Positions 1 through 8,128 of a stretch of DNA of 64,000 nt are shown in pieces. Below the pieces are notes generated by a model, which saw only the letters and a list, made by a program, of their open reading frames with translations, was not told where the DNA came from and made no database searches. This stretch comes from Thermus tengchongensis. Lineage in GTDB: Bacteria > Deinococcota > Deinococci > Deinococcales > Thermaceae. The stretch lies in contig NZ_JAKEDU010000002.1 in the NCBI RefSeq assembly GCF_021462405.1, positions 248,001 to 312,000 of the forward strand, given 5' to 3'. The first letter of the stretch is position 1. The number at the start of each line of letters is the position of its first letter. Position numbers and translations under genes: made by a program.

Positions 1-2
1 TG

Positions 3-137
3 GACCCCGAGGAAGCGGCCTTCCAGATGGAGGCTTTGGGCCACGATTTCTTCGTGTTCCGCAACGCCAAGACCGACGAGATCAACGTCATCTATCGCCG
101 TAAGGACGGCAACTACGGGCTTATCGAGCCCGCATAG
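3..137 (+). CDS. hpf: Ribosome hibernation promoting factor, C-terminal fragment (5' end outside window)
   Basis: Forty-four codons, open from the window edge to a TAG, encode the end of a long-form hibernation promoting factor. The pattern GHDFFVFRN, then the [17 protein letters not shown] block, is characteristic of the C-terminal dimerisation domain of long HPF/YfiA proteins, which pair 70S ribosomes into inactive 100S dimers in stationary phase. Only this small C-terminal domain is visible, so the N-terminal ribosome-binding domain is assumed. The gene is convergent with the EnvC-like gene, with 12 bases between the stop codons. Confidence 0.85.
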   Translation, partial: DPEEAAFQMEALGHDFFVFRNAKTDEINVIYRRKDGNYGLIEPA

Positions 138-149
138 CCCTCAAGGGCC

Positions 150-1442
150 TTAGTAGTAGGCGGAGGGATCCACGAAGCGGGTCTCTCCGCCTACGCGTAC
201 CGCCACCCTGAACTCCAGCTCCTCCGGGCGGATGAGAAGGCCTCCCCCCGTGTATCCGAGGAGCTGGCCCCGCTCTACCCTTTGCCCTTCCTGCACCAGG
301 GGTTCTTGCAGGTTGGTGTAGACGGTGGAGAGGGTTTCCGTGTGCACCAGCATCACCGTGTAGCCCAGGTTGGGCAGGAAGAGGATTCCGGCCACGTACC
401 CTTCGGCGGCTGCCTGCACGGGGCTTCCCGGGGCCGGGCCCTGGATGACCTGGAACGGGCCTTCCTGCCCGTAGGGCACCAGGATCCTCCCCCCAGGCAC
501 GGGAAAGGCCAGCCGGCCCACGGTGGCGGGTAAGGGGGGAGGAGGCACCACCACGCTGGCCTCCCGGGGTGCCGGCTGGGCCGCGGCCTGGCGGCGCTCA
601 GCTTCCCGCCTACGCCGTTCCTCCTCCTGCCTTCTCCGCTCCTCCTCCAGGCGTTTGAGCTCCAGGAGGCGTTGCCTCTCCGCCAGCACCCGGGCCTGGA
701 GCTGGGCCAGCTCCGCTTGCAGACGTTGCCTTTCCTGCAGAGCCTCCCGCAGGAGGGCTCGTTTGCCCTGGGCTTCCCGTTCCAGGCTGGAGAGGGTAGC
801 CTCCAGCTCCTTCTTCTGCCCCTCGAGGGCCCTTTGGGTTTCCCCGAGAGCCTTTTCCTTGGCGGTGAGGTCGGTGAGGAGAAGGCTTAAGCGCTCCCGT
901 TCTTCCCTTAGGGCCTTCAGGGTAGCCTGAAGGGTGCGAACCAGGTCCGCATCCCGCTTTGAGATGTACCCCACCCAGCGGGCCCGGACCGCCAGGTCGG
1001 TGAAGGACTGGGCCCTGAGGAGGGGTAGATAGCGGCCCGCCCTTTCCCGGTGGAGGCTTCGCATCAAGGCCTGGAGCCGTTCCTTGAGGCTTTCCAGGTC
1101 CTTTTCCAGCTGGGCGATGCGCCCTTCCGTCCGGTGTATCTCCTCTTTCAGCTGGGCGATCTGCCGGCTCAAGGCAACGCGTTCCTTCTCCAACCGGGTG
1201 ATCTCCCTTTCCAAACGGGCCTTCTCCTTAAGCAGGTTCTCCACCCGGGTGGAAAGGCGGGAAAGCTCTTGGTTTAGGATCCGGATCCGCCTTTGGCTTT
1301 GCTCCTCGAGGGCCTTGGCCCGGTTCAGCTGGTCCTCCAGGTTGCGCACGGTGCGCTCCTGGGCGGGCACGTTCTGGCCCAAGGCCCATGGCAGAAGGCC
1401 TTGGCACAAAAGCAAGAAGAGGAGAGGCCAGCTGGGGCGCAT
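150..1442 (-). CDS. EnvC-like coiled-coil protein with degenerate M23/LytM domain
   Basis: The 430-residue protein has a signal peptide (about residues 1-22), a long coiled coil rich in Glu, Arg, Leu and Gln (about 25-285), a Pro/Ala linker and a C-terminal M23/LytM-like domain (about 315-430). Proteins of this build (EnvC, and the PcsB type in other phyla) activate cell-wall amidases at division and are usually controlled by FtsEX. The LytM zinc site looks degenerate: the usual HxH near the end is replaced by YTN and the first His of the family is not evident, so it is probably an activator and not an enzyme, as EnvC is. It starts 2 bases after the ftsX stop, so the two are co-transcribed. 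The partner assignment rests on family knowledge and gene order. Confidence 0.8.
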   Translation of the reverse strand: MRPSWPLLFLLLCQGLLPWALGQNVPAQERTVRNLEDQLNRAKALEEQSQRRIRILNQELSRLSTRVENLLKEKARLEREITRLEKERVALSRQIAQLKEEIHRTEGRIAQLEKDLESLKERLQALMRSLHRERAGRYLPLLRAQSFTDLAVRARWVGYISKRDADLVRTLQATLKALREERERLSLLLTDLTAKEKALGETQRALEGQKKELEATLSSLEREAQGKRALLREALQERQRLQAELAQLQARVLAERQRLLELKRLEEERRRQEEERRRREAERRQAAAQPAPREASVVVPPPPLPATVGRLAFPVPGGRILVPYGQEGPFQVIQGPAPGSPVQAAAEGYVAGILFLPNLGYTVMLVHTETLSTVYTNLQEPLVQEGQRVERGQLLGYTGGGLLIRPEELEFRVAVRVGGETRFVDPSAYY

Positions 1443-1443
1443 C

Positions 1444-2298
1444 CTAGACTTCCTTCAGATAGGCCTGGGTGGCCATGAAGGCTCCCCCAGCTCCCAGGAC
1501 CACCGCCAGGGCCAGGACCATGAGGCCCGTTTGCCAGAGGTCCTTGGCCCCCAGCACGGGAAGGAAGGGAAGTAGCCCCTGGAGGGCCTGTGCCAGGCCC
1601 CGGTAGAGGAGGGTACCGAAGCCCACCGCCAGGAGGCTTGCCCCCAGGGTGAGGAGGATTCCTTCCACCACAAAAGGAGCCTGGATAAACCGCCGGGTGG
1701 CCCCCACCAGGAGCATGATGCCCAGGGCTTCCTTGCGGCTTTCCAGGGATAGGCGGATGGAGCCCATGACGCTGAAGAAGGTGTTGAGGAGAAGAAGCCC
1801 CACCAGGATCCCCATGGCCAGGCGGCTTCCGGATAGCACCTGGACCAGCCTTTCCGTAAGCTCCCCCCCATACTCGACCCCTTCTACCCCCGGAAGCCTC
1901 CGTAGCCTTTCCGCCACTTTGCGCACCGCCTCCGGATCCTTAAGCCTCAGGCGCAGGGTGTCGGGCAAGGGGTTTTCCACCAGGTCCTTGGCCTCGGCCA
2001 GGTAGGGGTAGTCCAGGACCAGCTGGGCCAGGGCTTCTTCCTTGCTTTGGAGCCGCACCTCGCCCACTTCCGGCCAGCCCTGGATCTCGGTAAGGAGCGC
2101 TTCCACATTGGCTTCCTTTTGCAGGAAGGCCGCCACTTCCAGCTCTCGCTCCAAGGTATGCACCACCCGCTCCAGGTTCCAAAGGACAAGGCCCAGGAAG
2201 TAGAGCAGGGCGAAGGATACCAGGGCGGTAAAAAAGGTGGCGAGGCTGGCCGTGGGGTGGCGGAGAATCTGCCGCAGGCCCTCGAGGATGGCGTACAC
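1444..2298 (-). CDS. ftsX: Cell division protein FtsX (ABC-type permease subunit)
   Basis: The protein of about 284 residues has the FtsX plan: one N-terminal membrane helix, an extracytoplasmic domain with the LPGVEGVEYGGE motif, then three C-terminal helices around the SLESRKEALGIMLLVGAT cytoplasmic loop. FtsX with the ATPase FtsE transmits a signal across the membrane to murein hydrolase activators, matching the EnvC-like gene immediately downstream. I chose the GTG at 2298 because FtsX homology begins there (VYAILEGLRQ). The frame stays open upstream to 2376 without an FtsX-like sequence. FtsE is not encoded in this window; the upstream neighbour is a peroxiredoxin. Confidence 0.85.
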   Translation of the reverse strand: MYAILEGLRQILRHPTASLATFFTALVSFALLYFLGLVLWNLERVVHTLERELEVAAFLQKEANVEALLTEIQGWPEVGEVRLQSKEEALAQLVLDYPYLAEAKDLVENPLPDTLRLRLKDPEAVRKVAERLRRLPGVEGVEYGGELTERLVQVLSGSRLAMGILVGLLLLNTFFSVMGSIRLSLESRKEALGIMLLVGATRRFIQAPFVVEGILLTLGASLLAVGFGTLLYRGLAQALQGLLPFLPVLGAKDLWQTGLMVLALAVVLGAGGAFMATQAYLKEV

Positions 2299-2458
2299 GT
2301 CCCCTATCTTACGCCCCTTGCGTGAGAGGGGGCTTGGGCCGGTGGCGGGAGCTCTGCCAGAAGCCTGGGCGCGCAAGCGTCGGTGGCCTCAGGGAAGAGG
2401 GAGAGCCGTTTTGGCCTCGGCTACCCCCTCCGGGCTCACCCCAGGGGATAAAGAGGCC

Positions 2459-2944
2459 TCACCGAAGCCGCTCCCTGAGGTACGCCAGCACGGTGTCCGC
2501 ATCCTTGAAGGGGTTCACCCCCCGCCATATGCGCTCTATTCGCCCCTCCGGGTTGAGGAGGATGGTGTCCCGGCTGTAGAAGCCGAAGAGGTTGCGCACC
2601 CCGTAGGCCCGGGCCAGGCGCCCGTCCCGGTCGGGGATCATCCCCCCCTTGAGGGCAAGCTTCTCCACGAAGTCGTACTGTTCGCTGGCGGGGTCGTGGC
2701 TTACCCCAAAAACCCGGGCCCCCAGGCGTTGGAACTCGGGGTAGAGTTCCGTGTAGCGCTTGGCTTGGGCGGTACAGCCGGGGCTTTTCGCCTTGGGATA
2801 GAACCAGAGGACCACATAGCTTCCTCGGAGGTCCACGGGGCGGCCGTAGCTGTCGGTGGCCTCGAGGATAGGGGCTTTGTCCCCCGGGGCGAGGGCTTGG
2901 GCTTTGAAGAGGCCCAAGAAGAAGAGCAGGGTCAGGGCGCGCAT
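2459..2944 (-). CDS. Exported Bcp-type peroxiredoxin
   Basis: This 161-residue protein has a short hydrophobic signal sequence (about 1-17) followed by an AhpC/TSA thioredoxin-fold domain of the Bcp/PrxQ group. The peroxidatic cysteine is Cys57 in KSPGCTAQ, the normal position of the TPGCT motif. No other Cys is present, so it would act as a 1-Cys peroxiredoxin reducing peroxides with an external thiol. The leader suggests activity outside the cytoplasmic membrane, whereas most Bcp proteins are cytoplasmic. It is divergent from the small gene at 3045. Confidence 0.85.
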   Translation of the reverse strand: MRALTLLFFLGLFKAQALAPGDKAPILEATDSYGRPVDLRGSYVVLWFYPKAKSPGCTAQAKRYTELYPEFQRLGARVFGVSHDPASEQYDFVEKLALKGGMIPDRDGRLARAYGVRNLFGFYSRDTILLNPEGRIERIWRGVNPFKDADTVLAYLRERLR

Positions 2945-3044
2945 GGCTTCAGCCTAAGGAAGTTGGGGCAGGTCGGGTGTAGCCCAACGCCCTAAAGGTG
3001 GGCTGGCTTTCTTCCCCTGGGGCCCGGCCTGCTACCTTGGGAGT

Positions 3045-3296
3045 ATGAAACCCTTCCTGCTGGGCCTGTGTCTGGGGGGGCTCCTGGGGGTGGGGACGGC
3101 TTGGATGCATTGGTCGCCAGAGGCGCAGCCCGCGGCCTTGCCTATACAGTTTCCCCCTCAAGGGGAGGGGGCCTGCGAGCCCCAGGTGTACCTTTTTCTG
3201 AACGGGGAGTTTTTCCGCATGCTCCCCGTGCCGGGAGGGGAGCCCCAGGAGCTTTTTCCGGTGGAACCTGTGCCCAACCCTTTTGGGGGGTCCTAG
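3045..3296 (+). CDS. Small secreted or membrane-anchored protein of unknown function
   Basis: Eighty-three residues begin with a hydrophobic leader (about 3-21) and continue with a Pro- and Gln-rich segment containing one Cys and the phrase CEPQVYLFLNGEFFRMLPV. A GGGAG ribosome binding site lies just before the ATG. I recognise no family. Its TAG stop overlaps the TAG stop of the convergent VWA gene in a shared CTAG at 3293-3296, which supports both ends. The leader suggests export or an N-terminal anchor. Function unknown. Confidence 0.6.
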   Translation: MKPFLLGLCLGGLLGVGTAWMHWSPEAQPAALPIQFPPQGEGACEPQVYLFLNGEFFRMLPVPGGEPQELFPVEPVPNPFGGS

Positions 3297-4225
3297 GCGG
3301 GGGATAGGTAGCGCCTTAAGGCCACGCCTCCAAGGGCCAGAACCCCTCCCAGGAGGCCCAGGAAACCGGTGGCCTCTTCCCGCCGGACTTCCAAGCGCAC
3401 CGTCCGCGCCAGCTGTCGGTAGAGCGCCGAAAGCTCCTTTTCCGATTCCACCAGGAAGTAGCGCCCCCCGGTGAACTCCGCCAAGGACCACAGCAGTTCC
3501 TCGTCCACCTCAAAGGCCCCCGGGAAGAAGCCGAAGGCGCTCACCGGGTCCTCGGGGCCCGGGATCCATCCCGGCACCCCCACCCCCACGGCGTAGATGC
3601 GCACCCCCATGCGGGAGGCTTCGGCTGCCGCCTCCAAGGGGTCTTTCCCCGTTCGGTTCCTGCCATCGGTCAAGAGGAGAATCTCCCCTTCGCCCCCGGC
3701 CTCGCGGATGTTGCGCAAGGCTTCCAGGATTCCCTCCCCGATGGCCGTGGAGCGGCCGAACTCCAGGCTATCCAGGCTCTCCCTTAGGCGCCTGCGGTCA
3801 GTGGTGGGGGGGTGGATGGTCTGGGCGTGGCCGCTGAAGGCCACAAGCCCTATCCTTAAGGCCTTCGGCGCCTCGCGGAGGAAGACCCGGGCGGCTTCCT
3901 TGGCCGCCTCGAGGCGGCTTGGCTTCAGGTCGGCCGCCATCATGCTTCGGCTTACGTCCATGACCAGGATGACCACGTTCCGGCTCGTCTGGCCGGGCAG
4001 GGGCAGAAGGGGGCGGGTGGCTGCCAGGACCAGGAGGAGAAGCCCCAGGAGAAAGAGGGCCGGGGGCAGCCAGGGAAGGACCCCCCGGGACTCCCGGGCC
4101 GCTTGCTGGAGCAGGGGGACCAAAGGATGGGGTAGGCGCGCCTTGGGGCGCCTTGGATAGAGGCCCAGGAGCAGGAAGGCCAGCAGGATGAGGAGGCTTA
4201 GGGCCTCGGGGGCCTGCAGGCTCAC
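3293..4225 (-). CDS. VWA-domain membrane protein (BatA/BatB-like)
   Basis: About 310 residues: an N-terminal hydrophobic segment, a second helix near residues 50-70, a von Willebrand A domain with an intact MIDAS (DVSRS), and a C-terminal helix. It belongs with the Bat (aerotolerance) VWA proteins that accompany MoxR ATPases and DUF58 proteins. The module is thought to act as a metal-dependent chaperone or assembly system, but its substrates are unknown. I start it at the GTG at 4225, preceded by GGAGG, which overlaps the stop of the preceding gene by 4 bases (GTGA). It is the last gene of a four-gene operon. Confidence 0.85.
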   Translation of the reverse strand: MSLQAPEALSLLILLAFLLLGLYPRRPKARLPHPLVPLLQQAARESRGVLPWLPPALFLLGLLLLVLAATRPLLPLPGQTSRNVVILVMDVSRSMMAADLKPSRLEAAKEAARVFLREAPKALRIGLVAFSGHAQTIHPPTTDRRRLRESLDSLEFGRSTAIGEGILEALRNIREAGGEGEILLLTDGRNRTGKDPLEAAAEASRMGVRIYAVGVGVPGWIPGPEDPVSAFGFFPGAFEVDEELLWSLAEFTGGRYFLVESEKELSALYRQLARTVRLEVRREEATGFLGLLGGVLALGGVALRRYLSPA

Positions 4226-5142
4226 GGCCACCTCCCTTCCCGGGCCAGGTTCAGGTAAGCGCCGAAGGAAAAAGTGAGAAGACCCGCCACCACCAGGGCC
4301 TGGGTGAGGTCTAGGGTCTGGGTCCGCCACACCCGGTAAGGGCGGAGAGCCCGGTAGAGGGGTTGGAAATCCTCGCCGAGCACCTGGCCCCCGGTGGCCT
4401 GGGCCAGGCGCAGGAGGCTTGTGGGGTTGGTGGGCACGAAGTAAAGCCCGTCCCCGATGCGGCTCACCGCTCCCCTAGGGTCGCCCAAGGGATGTACGAA
4501 GACGGGGAGGCCTGCCTGGGAGAGTTCTTTAGCCGCCTCGAGGGGATCGCCCCCTGCGTTGGCCGCTCCGTCGGAAAGGAGGAGGATGGCGGCGGGGGGT
4601 TTCACCTGGGGAAGATCCCTCTCTGGCTCCTTGGGCCTCAGGATCCGCCGGGCCTGGAGGAGGCCCTGGCCCATAGGAGTGGCGCCCCCTGGTTTGAGGC
4701 CTTGCAGGGCCTTCAGGAGGGCCTGGCGGTCCCGGGTAGGGGAGAGGACCAGGACCGCCTGGGGTCCGAAGCTCACCAGCCCCACCTTGACCGAGGGATC
4801 CAGGCCGCGAAGGAAGCTTTGGGCCAGGGCCTTGGCCCGCTCCAGCCGGGTGGGGGCCTCATCGTCCGCGGCCATGGAGTGGCTGGTGTCCACCACCAGC
4901 AGGACCTGGGTGAGGTTCTCCCGCCAGGGAAGGCTGGCCTCGGGGCGGCCTGCCGCCAGGAGAAGGAAGAGAGGGGCCAGGAGGAAGGGAAGGGGTGGGG
5001 GCTTGGGCCCGGGGAGGAAGGCCGGGTCCAAGGCGGAGAGAAGCCGTCTTCGCCCGGCCCGGTCCAAAAGCCAGAGGAGAAGCCCCCCTGCGCCCAGGAG
5101 GAGAAGGCCTAGGAGGAAGCCCTCGGGGCTTTTGAAGGCCAC
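4222..5142 (-). CDS. VWA-domain membrane protein (BatA-like)
   Basis: The 306-residue protein has two hydrophobic segments near the N-terminus, a VWA domain with a complete MIDAS (DTSHS) and a C-terminal membrane helix. It is the third gene of the MoxR-DUF58-VWA-VWA operon: its GTG start lies inside the DUF58 gene (34-base overlap) and its stop overlaps the next VWA start. Two tandem VWA membrane proteins after MoxR and DUF58 match the Bat operon layout. Family knowledge links such modules to envelope stress and protein-complex maturation. The specific role here is unknown. Confidence 0.85.
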   Translation of the reverse strand: MAFKSPEGFLLGLLLLGAGGLLLWLLDRAGRRRLLSALDPAFLPGPKPPPLPFLLAPLFLLLAAGRPEASLPWRENLTQVLLVVDTSHSMAADDEAPTRLERAKALAQSFLRGLDPSVKVGLVSFGPQAVLVLSPTRDRQALLKALQGLKPGGATPMGQGLLQARRILRPKEPERDLPQVKPPAAILLLSDGAANAGGDPLEAAKELSQAGLPVFVHPLGDPRGAVSRIGDGLYFVPTNPTSLLRLAQATGGQVLGEDFQPLYRALRPYRVWRTQTLDLTQALVVAGLLTFSFGAYLNLAREGRWP

Positions 5143-5978
5143 CTGCGCCTCCTTTCCACAAAACCCAGGAGGAGAGGAAGCAGGTCCATCTCCGTGGAGG
5201 CCAGGAGGAGATCGGCACCCGCCTTAAGGATCTCCCGCATCCTGGCCGCCCTGAGGGCCTCCGCCCGGAGGCGGTAGGCTTCCCGCACCCTTGGGTCCAG
5301 GGTGTTCACCTCCACCTGGGCCCCGGTTTCCGGGTCCACGAAGGAGAGCACCCCTGCCCGGGGCAGGGCCCGTTCCCAGGGGTCCTCCACCAAGACCCCC
5401 ACCAGGTCGTGCCGGGCGGCCAGGCGGGATAAGGGGGCGGAAAAGGCGTCCAGGAAGTCCGAGAAGACGAAGACCAGGCTCCGGCGCCTGGCCACCCGCT
5501 CCAGAAGCCCCAAGGCTTCCCCCAGGGAAGGCGCCTTCCCGCCCTTAAGGGCCTCCCGGGCCAGGAGGAGGGCCTGGGCCTTCCCTCCTCGAGGGGGCAA
5601 AAGGCCCGAGGGCAGGATAGCCCCCACCCGGTTCCCGTGGCGGAGGGCGATATAGGCCACGCTCAGGGCCAGCTCCAGGGCCAGGGTGTACTTTTCCCGC
5701 CGCCTAGAGCCAAAGCGCATGGAGGGGCTTCCGTCCAAGAGGAGCCAGAGGGTGAGCTCCCGTTCCTCGCGAAAGCGGCGCACGTGGAGTTCCCCCGTAC
5801 GGGCGGTGGCGGGCCAGTCGATGCGCTCGGCCTCATCCCCAGGGTTATAGGGGCTGATCTCCGCAAGCTCCAGGCTCTTGCCGTAGAACACCCCCCGGTA
5901 GTCCCCGAAAAGGAGTCCGTCCAGGGGACGTACCACCTTAAGCTCCAGGCGGGCCAAGAGGACTTCGGGCGTCTCCAT
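5109..5978 (-). CDS. DUF58 family protein
   Basis: About 290 residues of a DUF58 protein, recognised by the YNPGDEAERIDW stretch, the LHVRRFREER motif and a VWA-like fold with DGSPS in MIDAS position. DUF58 proteins are the regular partner of MoxR ATPases. I use the ATG at 5978; the frame also reaches a TTG at 5999 and neither has a strong ribosome binding site. The gene overlaps the end of moxR by 41 bases and the next VWA gene by 34, so the operon is probably translationally coupled. Confidence 0.85.
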   Translation of the reverse strand: METPEVLLARLELKVVRPLDGLLFGDYRGVFYGKSLELAEISPYNPGDEAERIDWPATARTGELHVRRFREERELTLWLLLDGSPSMRFGSRRREKYTLALELALSVAYIALRHGNRVGAILPSGLLPPRGGKAQALLLAREALKGGKAPSLGEALGLLERVARRRSLVFVFSDFLDAFSAPLSRLAARHDLVGVLVEDPWERALPRAGVLSFVDPETGAQVEVNTLDPRVREAYRLRAEALRAARMREILKAGADLLLASTEMDLLPLLLGFVERRRRWPSKAPRASS

Positions 5979-6975
5979 AGGGGTCGTGAAGGGGCACAAA
6001 GGGTGGGGGAAGGTGCTTTAGGACGGCTTCCAGCACGTCTTCCACCCGCACGCCCTCCGCCAGGGCCTGGTAGGAGAGGATCACGCGGTGGCGGAGGGCG
6101 TCCAGGTACAGGTCCCGCACATCCTCCGGCAGGGCGTGGGCCCGCCCCCGGACCAGGGCCAGGGCCTTGGCCCCCTGTACCAAGGCCAAGGAGGCCCGGG
6201 GGCTTGCCCCATAGGCCACGAAGGGCTTCAGCTCCTTAAGCCCCGCCCTTTCCAGATCCCGGGTGGCCTGGACCAGGGCCACGGCGTGCTCGGCCACCTT
6301 GGGGTGGACGTAGACGCGGTCGGCCAGGCGGGAAAGCTCCAAAACCTCCTCCAGGGAAAGTACCTGGGCCACCTGGATCTCCTCCCCTGTGGTCATGCGC
6401 TCCACGATGAGGAGCTCCTCGTGGAAGGCAGGGTAGCCCACCACCACCTTGAGGAGGAAGCGGTCCAGCTGGGCCTCGGGCAGGGGATAGGTGCCCTCGC
6501 TTTCGATGGGGTTTTGCGTGGCCAGCACCAGGAAGGGCTTGGGTAGGGGGTAGGTTTCCTTGCCTAGGGTCACCTGGCGCTCCTGCATGGCCTCGAGGAG
6601 GGCCGACTGCACCTTGGCCGGGGCCCGGTTGATCTCGTCCGCCAGAAGGAGGTGGGCGAAGATGGGACCGAGCTCGGTCCTGAACTCTCCCTCCTTGGGG
6701 TTGTAGATGCGGGTTCCCAGGAGGTCGGCGGGCACCAGGTCGGGGGTGAACTGGATCCTTTTGAAACTCCCCCCCACCGCTTGGGCCAGGGTCTTCACCG
6801 CCAGGGTCTTGGCCAGCCCCGGCACCCCCTCGATCAGGAGGTGGCCCCGGGCGAGAAGGGCCACCAGCATCCTCTCCAGGAGGTGGTCCTGGCCCACGAT
6901 GACCCGCTTGACCTCCTTCAGGAGGGCCCGAAGCCTTTCCCCTGCCGCCAAAAAGGGTTCCTCTTCCCAGGCCAT
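5938..6975 (-). CDS. MoxR-family AAA+ ATPase
   Basis: The 345-residue protein contains Walker A GVPGLAKT, Walker B LLLADEIN followed by [16 protein letters not shown], and sensor region [22 protein letters not shown], all diagnostic of MoxR AAA+ ATPases. These are ATP-driven chaperones that insert cofactors or remodel proteins together with VWA-domain partners, encoded here by the next three genes. The ATG at 6975 follows an AGGGGGTG ribosome binding site and heads the operon. The client protein cannot be told from the sequence. Confidence 0.92.
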   Translation of the reverse strand: MAWEEEPFLAAGERLRALLKEVKRVIVGQDHLLERMLVALLARGHLLIEGVPGLAKTLAVKTLAQAVGGSFKRIQFTPDLVPADLLGTRIYNPKEGEFRTELGPIFAHLLLADEINRAPAKVQSALLEAMQERQVTLGKETYPLPKPFLVLATQNPIESEGTYPLPEAQLDRFLLKVVVGYPAFHEELLIVERMTTGEEIQVAQVLSLEEVLELSRLADRVYVHPKVAEHAVALVQATRDLERAGLKELKPFVAYGASPRASLALVQGAKALALVRGRAHALPEDVRDLYLDALRHRVILSYQALAEGVRVEDVLEAVLKHLPPPFVPLHDPYGDARSPLGPPGA

Positions 6976-7033
6976 GCCCACCCCCTAAGGGTTTCCCTGG
7001 AGTGTAGCCCCTCAGGCCAGGGGATACACCCCC

Positions 7034-8128
7034 TCAGGACACATTTGGCCGGAATAGGGCTTTGCCCTTGGCGGAAAGGGCTTTTTGCCAGTCGGTGAGG
7101 GGGAAGATGCCCCCGATGAGGGCCTCGAGGCCCGAAAGCTCGGGAAGGAGTCCCACCGCTTGGGCAAATTCCTCGGGGCTATAGGTGTAGCTTCCCACCA
7201 GGCCTACCTCCTTGAACCAGAAGGGGGAGAGGTCGGCCCACTCCAGCCCCGGGGCTCCCAGGAGGAGCACCCTGCCCCCTTCCTGGGCCAGGGCCAGGGC
7301 CTGCCGGAAACCCGCCCCGCTTCCCGAGGCCTCCACCACCGCCTCATAGCCTCCCCGGTATCCCTCAAAGAGGAGGTAGCGGTAGCGCCGGGCCCGCTCC
7401 AGGAGGGCCTCCCTGGCGTTCGAGAAGAGTGCGTCGGCCCCGAAGGCCTTGGCCTTGGCCGCCTGGTGGGGGTACTTGGCCACCGCGTAGACCTTTCCGG
7501 AAAACCCCAGGGCCCTAAGGGCCTGGAGGGCCAGAAGGCCCAAGGTACCCATGCCCAGGATCAGGACCTCCTTGGGCCAGGGCTTTAACTTCTTAAGGCC
7601 ACGCACCACCACCGCCAGGGGCTCGGCGAGCACGGCCCGTTCCTCGGGGACGTGGACTGGGATGGGGTAAAGCCGCTCGGGCCGGGCCAGAATCCACTCC
7701 CCCCAGCCCCCGGGGAGGTCGCGGTTGTACCCCAGCATCCCCGGGGCCAGGCTCCCTTCGGCCACGTTCTGGCAAAGCCCCTCCTCCCCCCGCTGGCAGG
7801 CGGGGCAGGGGGGAAGCCCCCGGTCGGCGCAGGTGAGGAGAGGGTTCACCGCCACCAGGCTGCCCTCCACCTCCCCCAGGATCTCGTGGCCAAGGACCGC
7901 AGGAAAGGAGAAAAAGGGGCTGATGGATGGGGGGCTTTTCCCGTAGAGGAGGGCCAGGTCCGAGCCGCAGACCCCGCTCAGGCGCACCCGCACCTGGACG
8001 AAGCCCTCCCGCTCGGGCAGGGGCACCTCCGCCAAGCGCAAGGGGAGAAGCCCCCTGGGAAACCGCTTGCCCAGGACCCTGGCGGCAAAGAAGCGGGGCA
8101 GGGAGGGGGTGTAGAGGAGGGCCTTCAT
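7034..8128 (-). CDS. Zinc-dependent medium-chain alcohol/polyol dehydrogenase
   Basis: A 364-residue medium-chain dehydrogenase. The catalytic zinc ligands are visible in GVCGSD and LGHE, and the four structural-zinc cysteines in the CADRGLPPCPACQRGEEGLC segment. A Rossmann NAD(P)-binding motif follows (LILGMGTLGLLALQ). It likely oxidises an alcohol or sugar alcohol, or reduces the matching aldehyde. Its start overlaps the stop of the class II aldolase gene by 4 bases (ATGA), so both probably act on one pathway, for example cleavage of a sugar phosphate followed by aldehyde reduction. The substrate is not predictable here. Confidence 0.88.
   Translation of the reverse strand: MKALLYTPSLPRFFAARVLGKRFPRGLLPLRLAEVPLPEREGFVQVRVRLSGVCGSDLALLYGKSPPSISPFFSFPAVLGHEILGEVEGSLVAVNPLLTCADRGLPPCPACQRGEEGLCQNVAEGSLAPGMLGYNRDLPGGWGEWILARPERLYPIPVHVPEERAVLAEPLAVVVRGLKKLKPWPKEVLILGMGTLGLLALQALRALGFSGKVYAVAKYPHQAAKAKAFGADALFSNAREALLERARRYRYLLFEGYRGGYEAVVEASGSGAGFRQALALAQEGGRVLLLGAPGLEWADLSPFWFKEVGLVGSYTYSPEEFAQAVGLLPELSGLEALIGGIFPLTDWQKALSAKGKALFRPNVS

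Noticed and set aside
3950-3975. CCATGACCAGGATGA, resembling the FNR-type motif
   Set aside because: Inside a VWA gene, lacks the TTGA half-site and has no gene start downstream.
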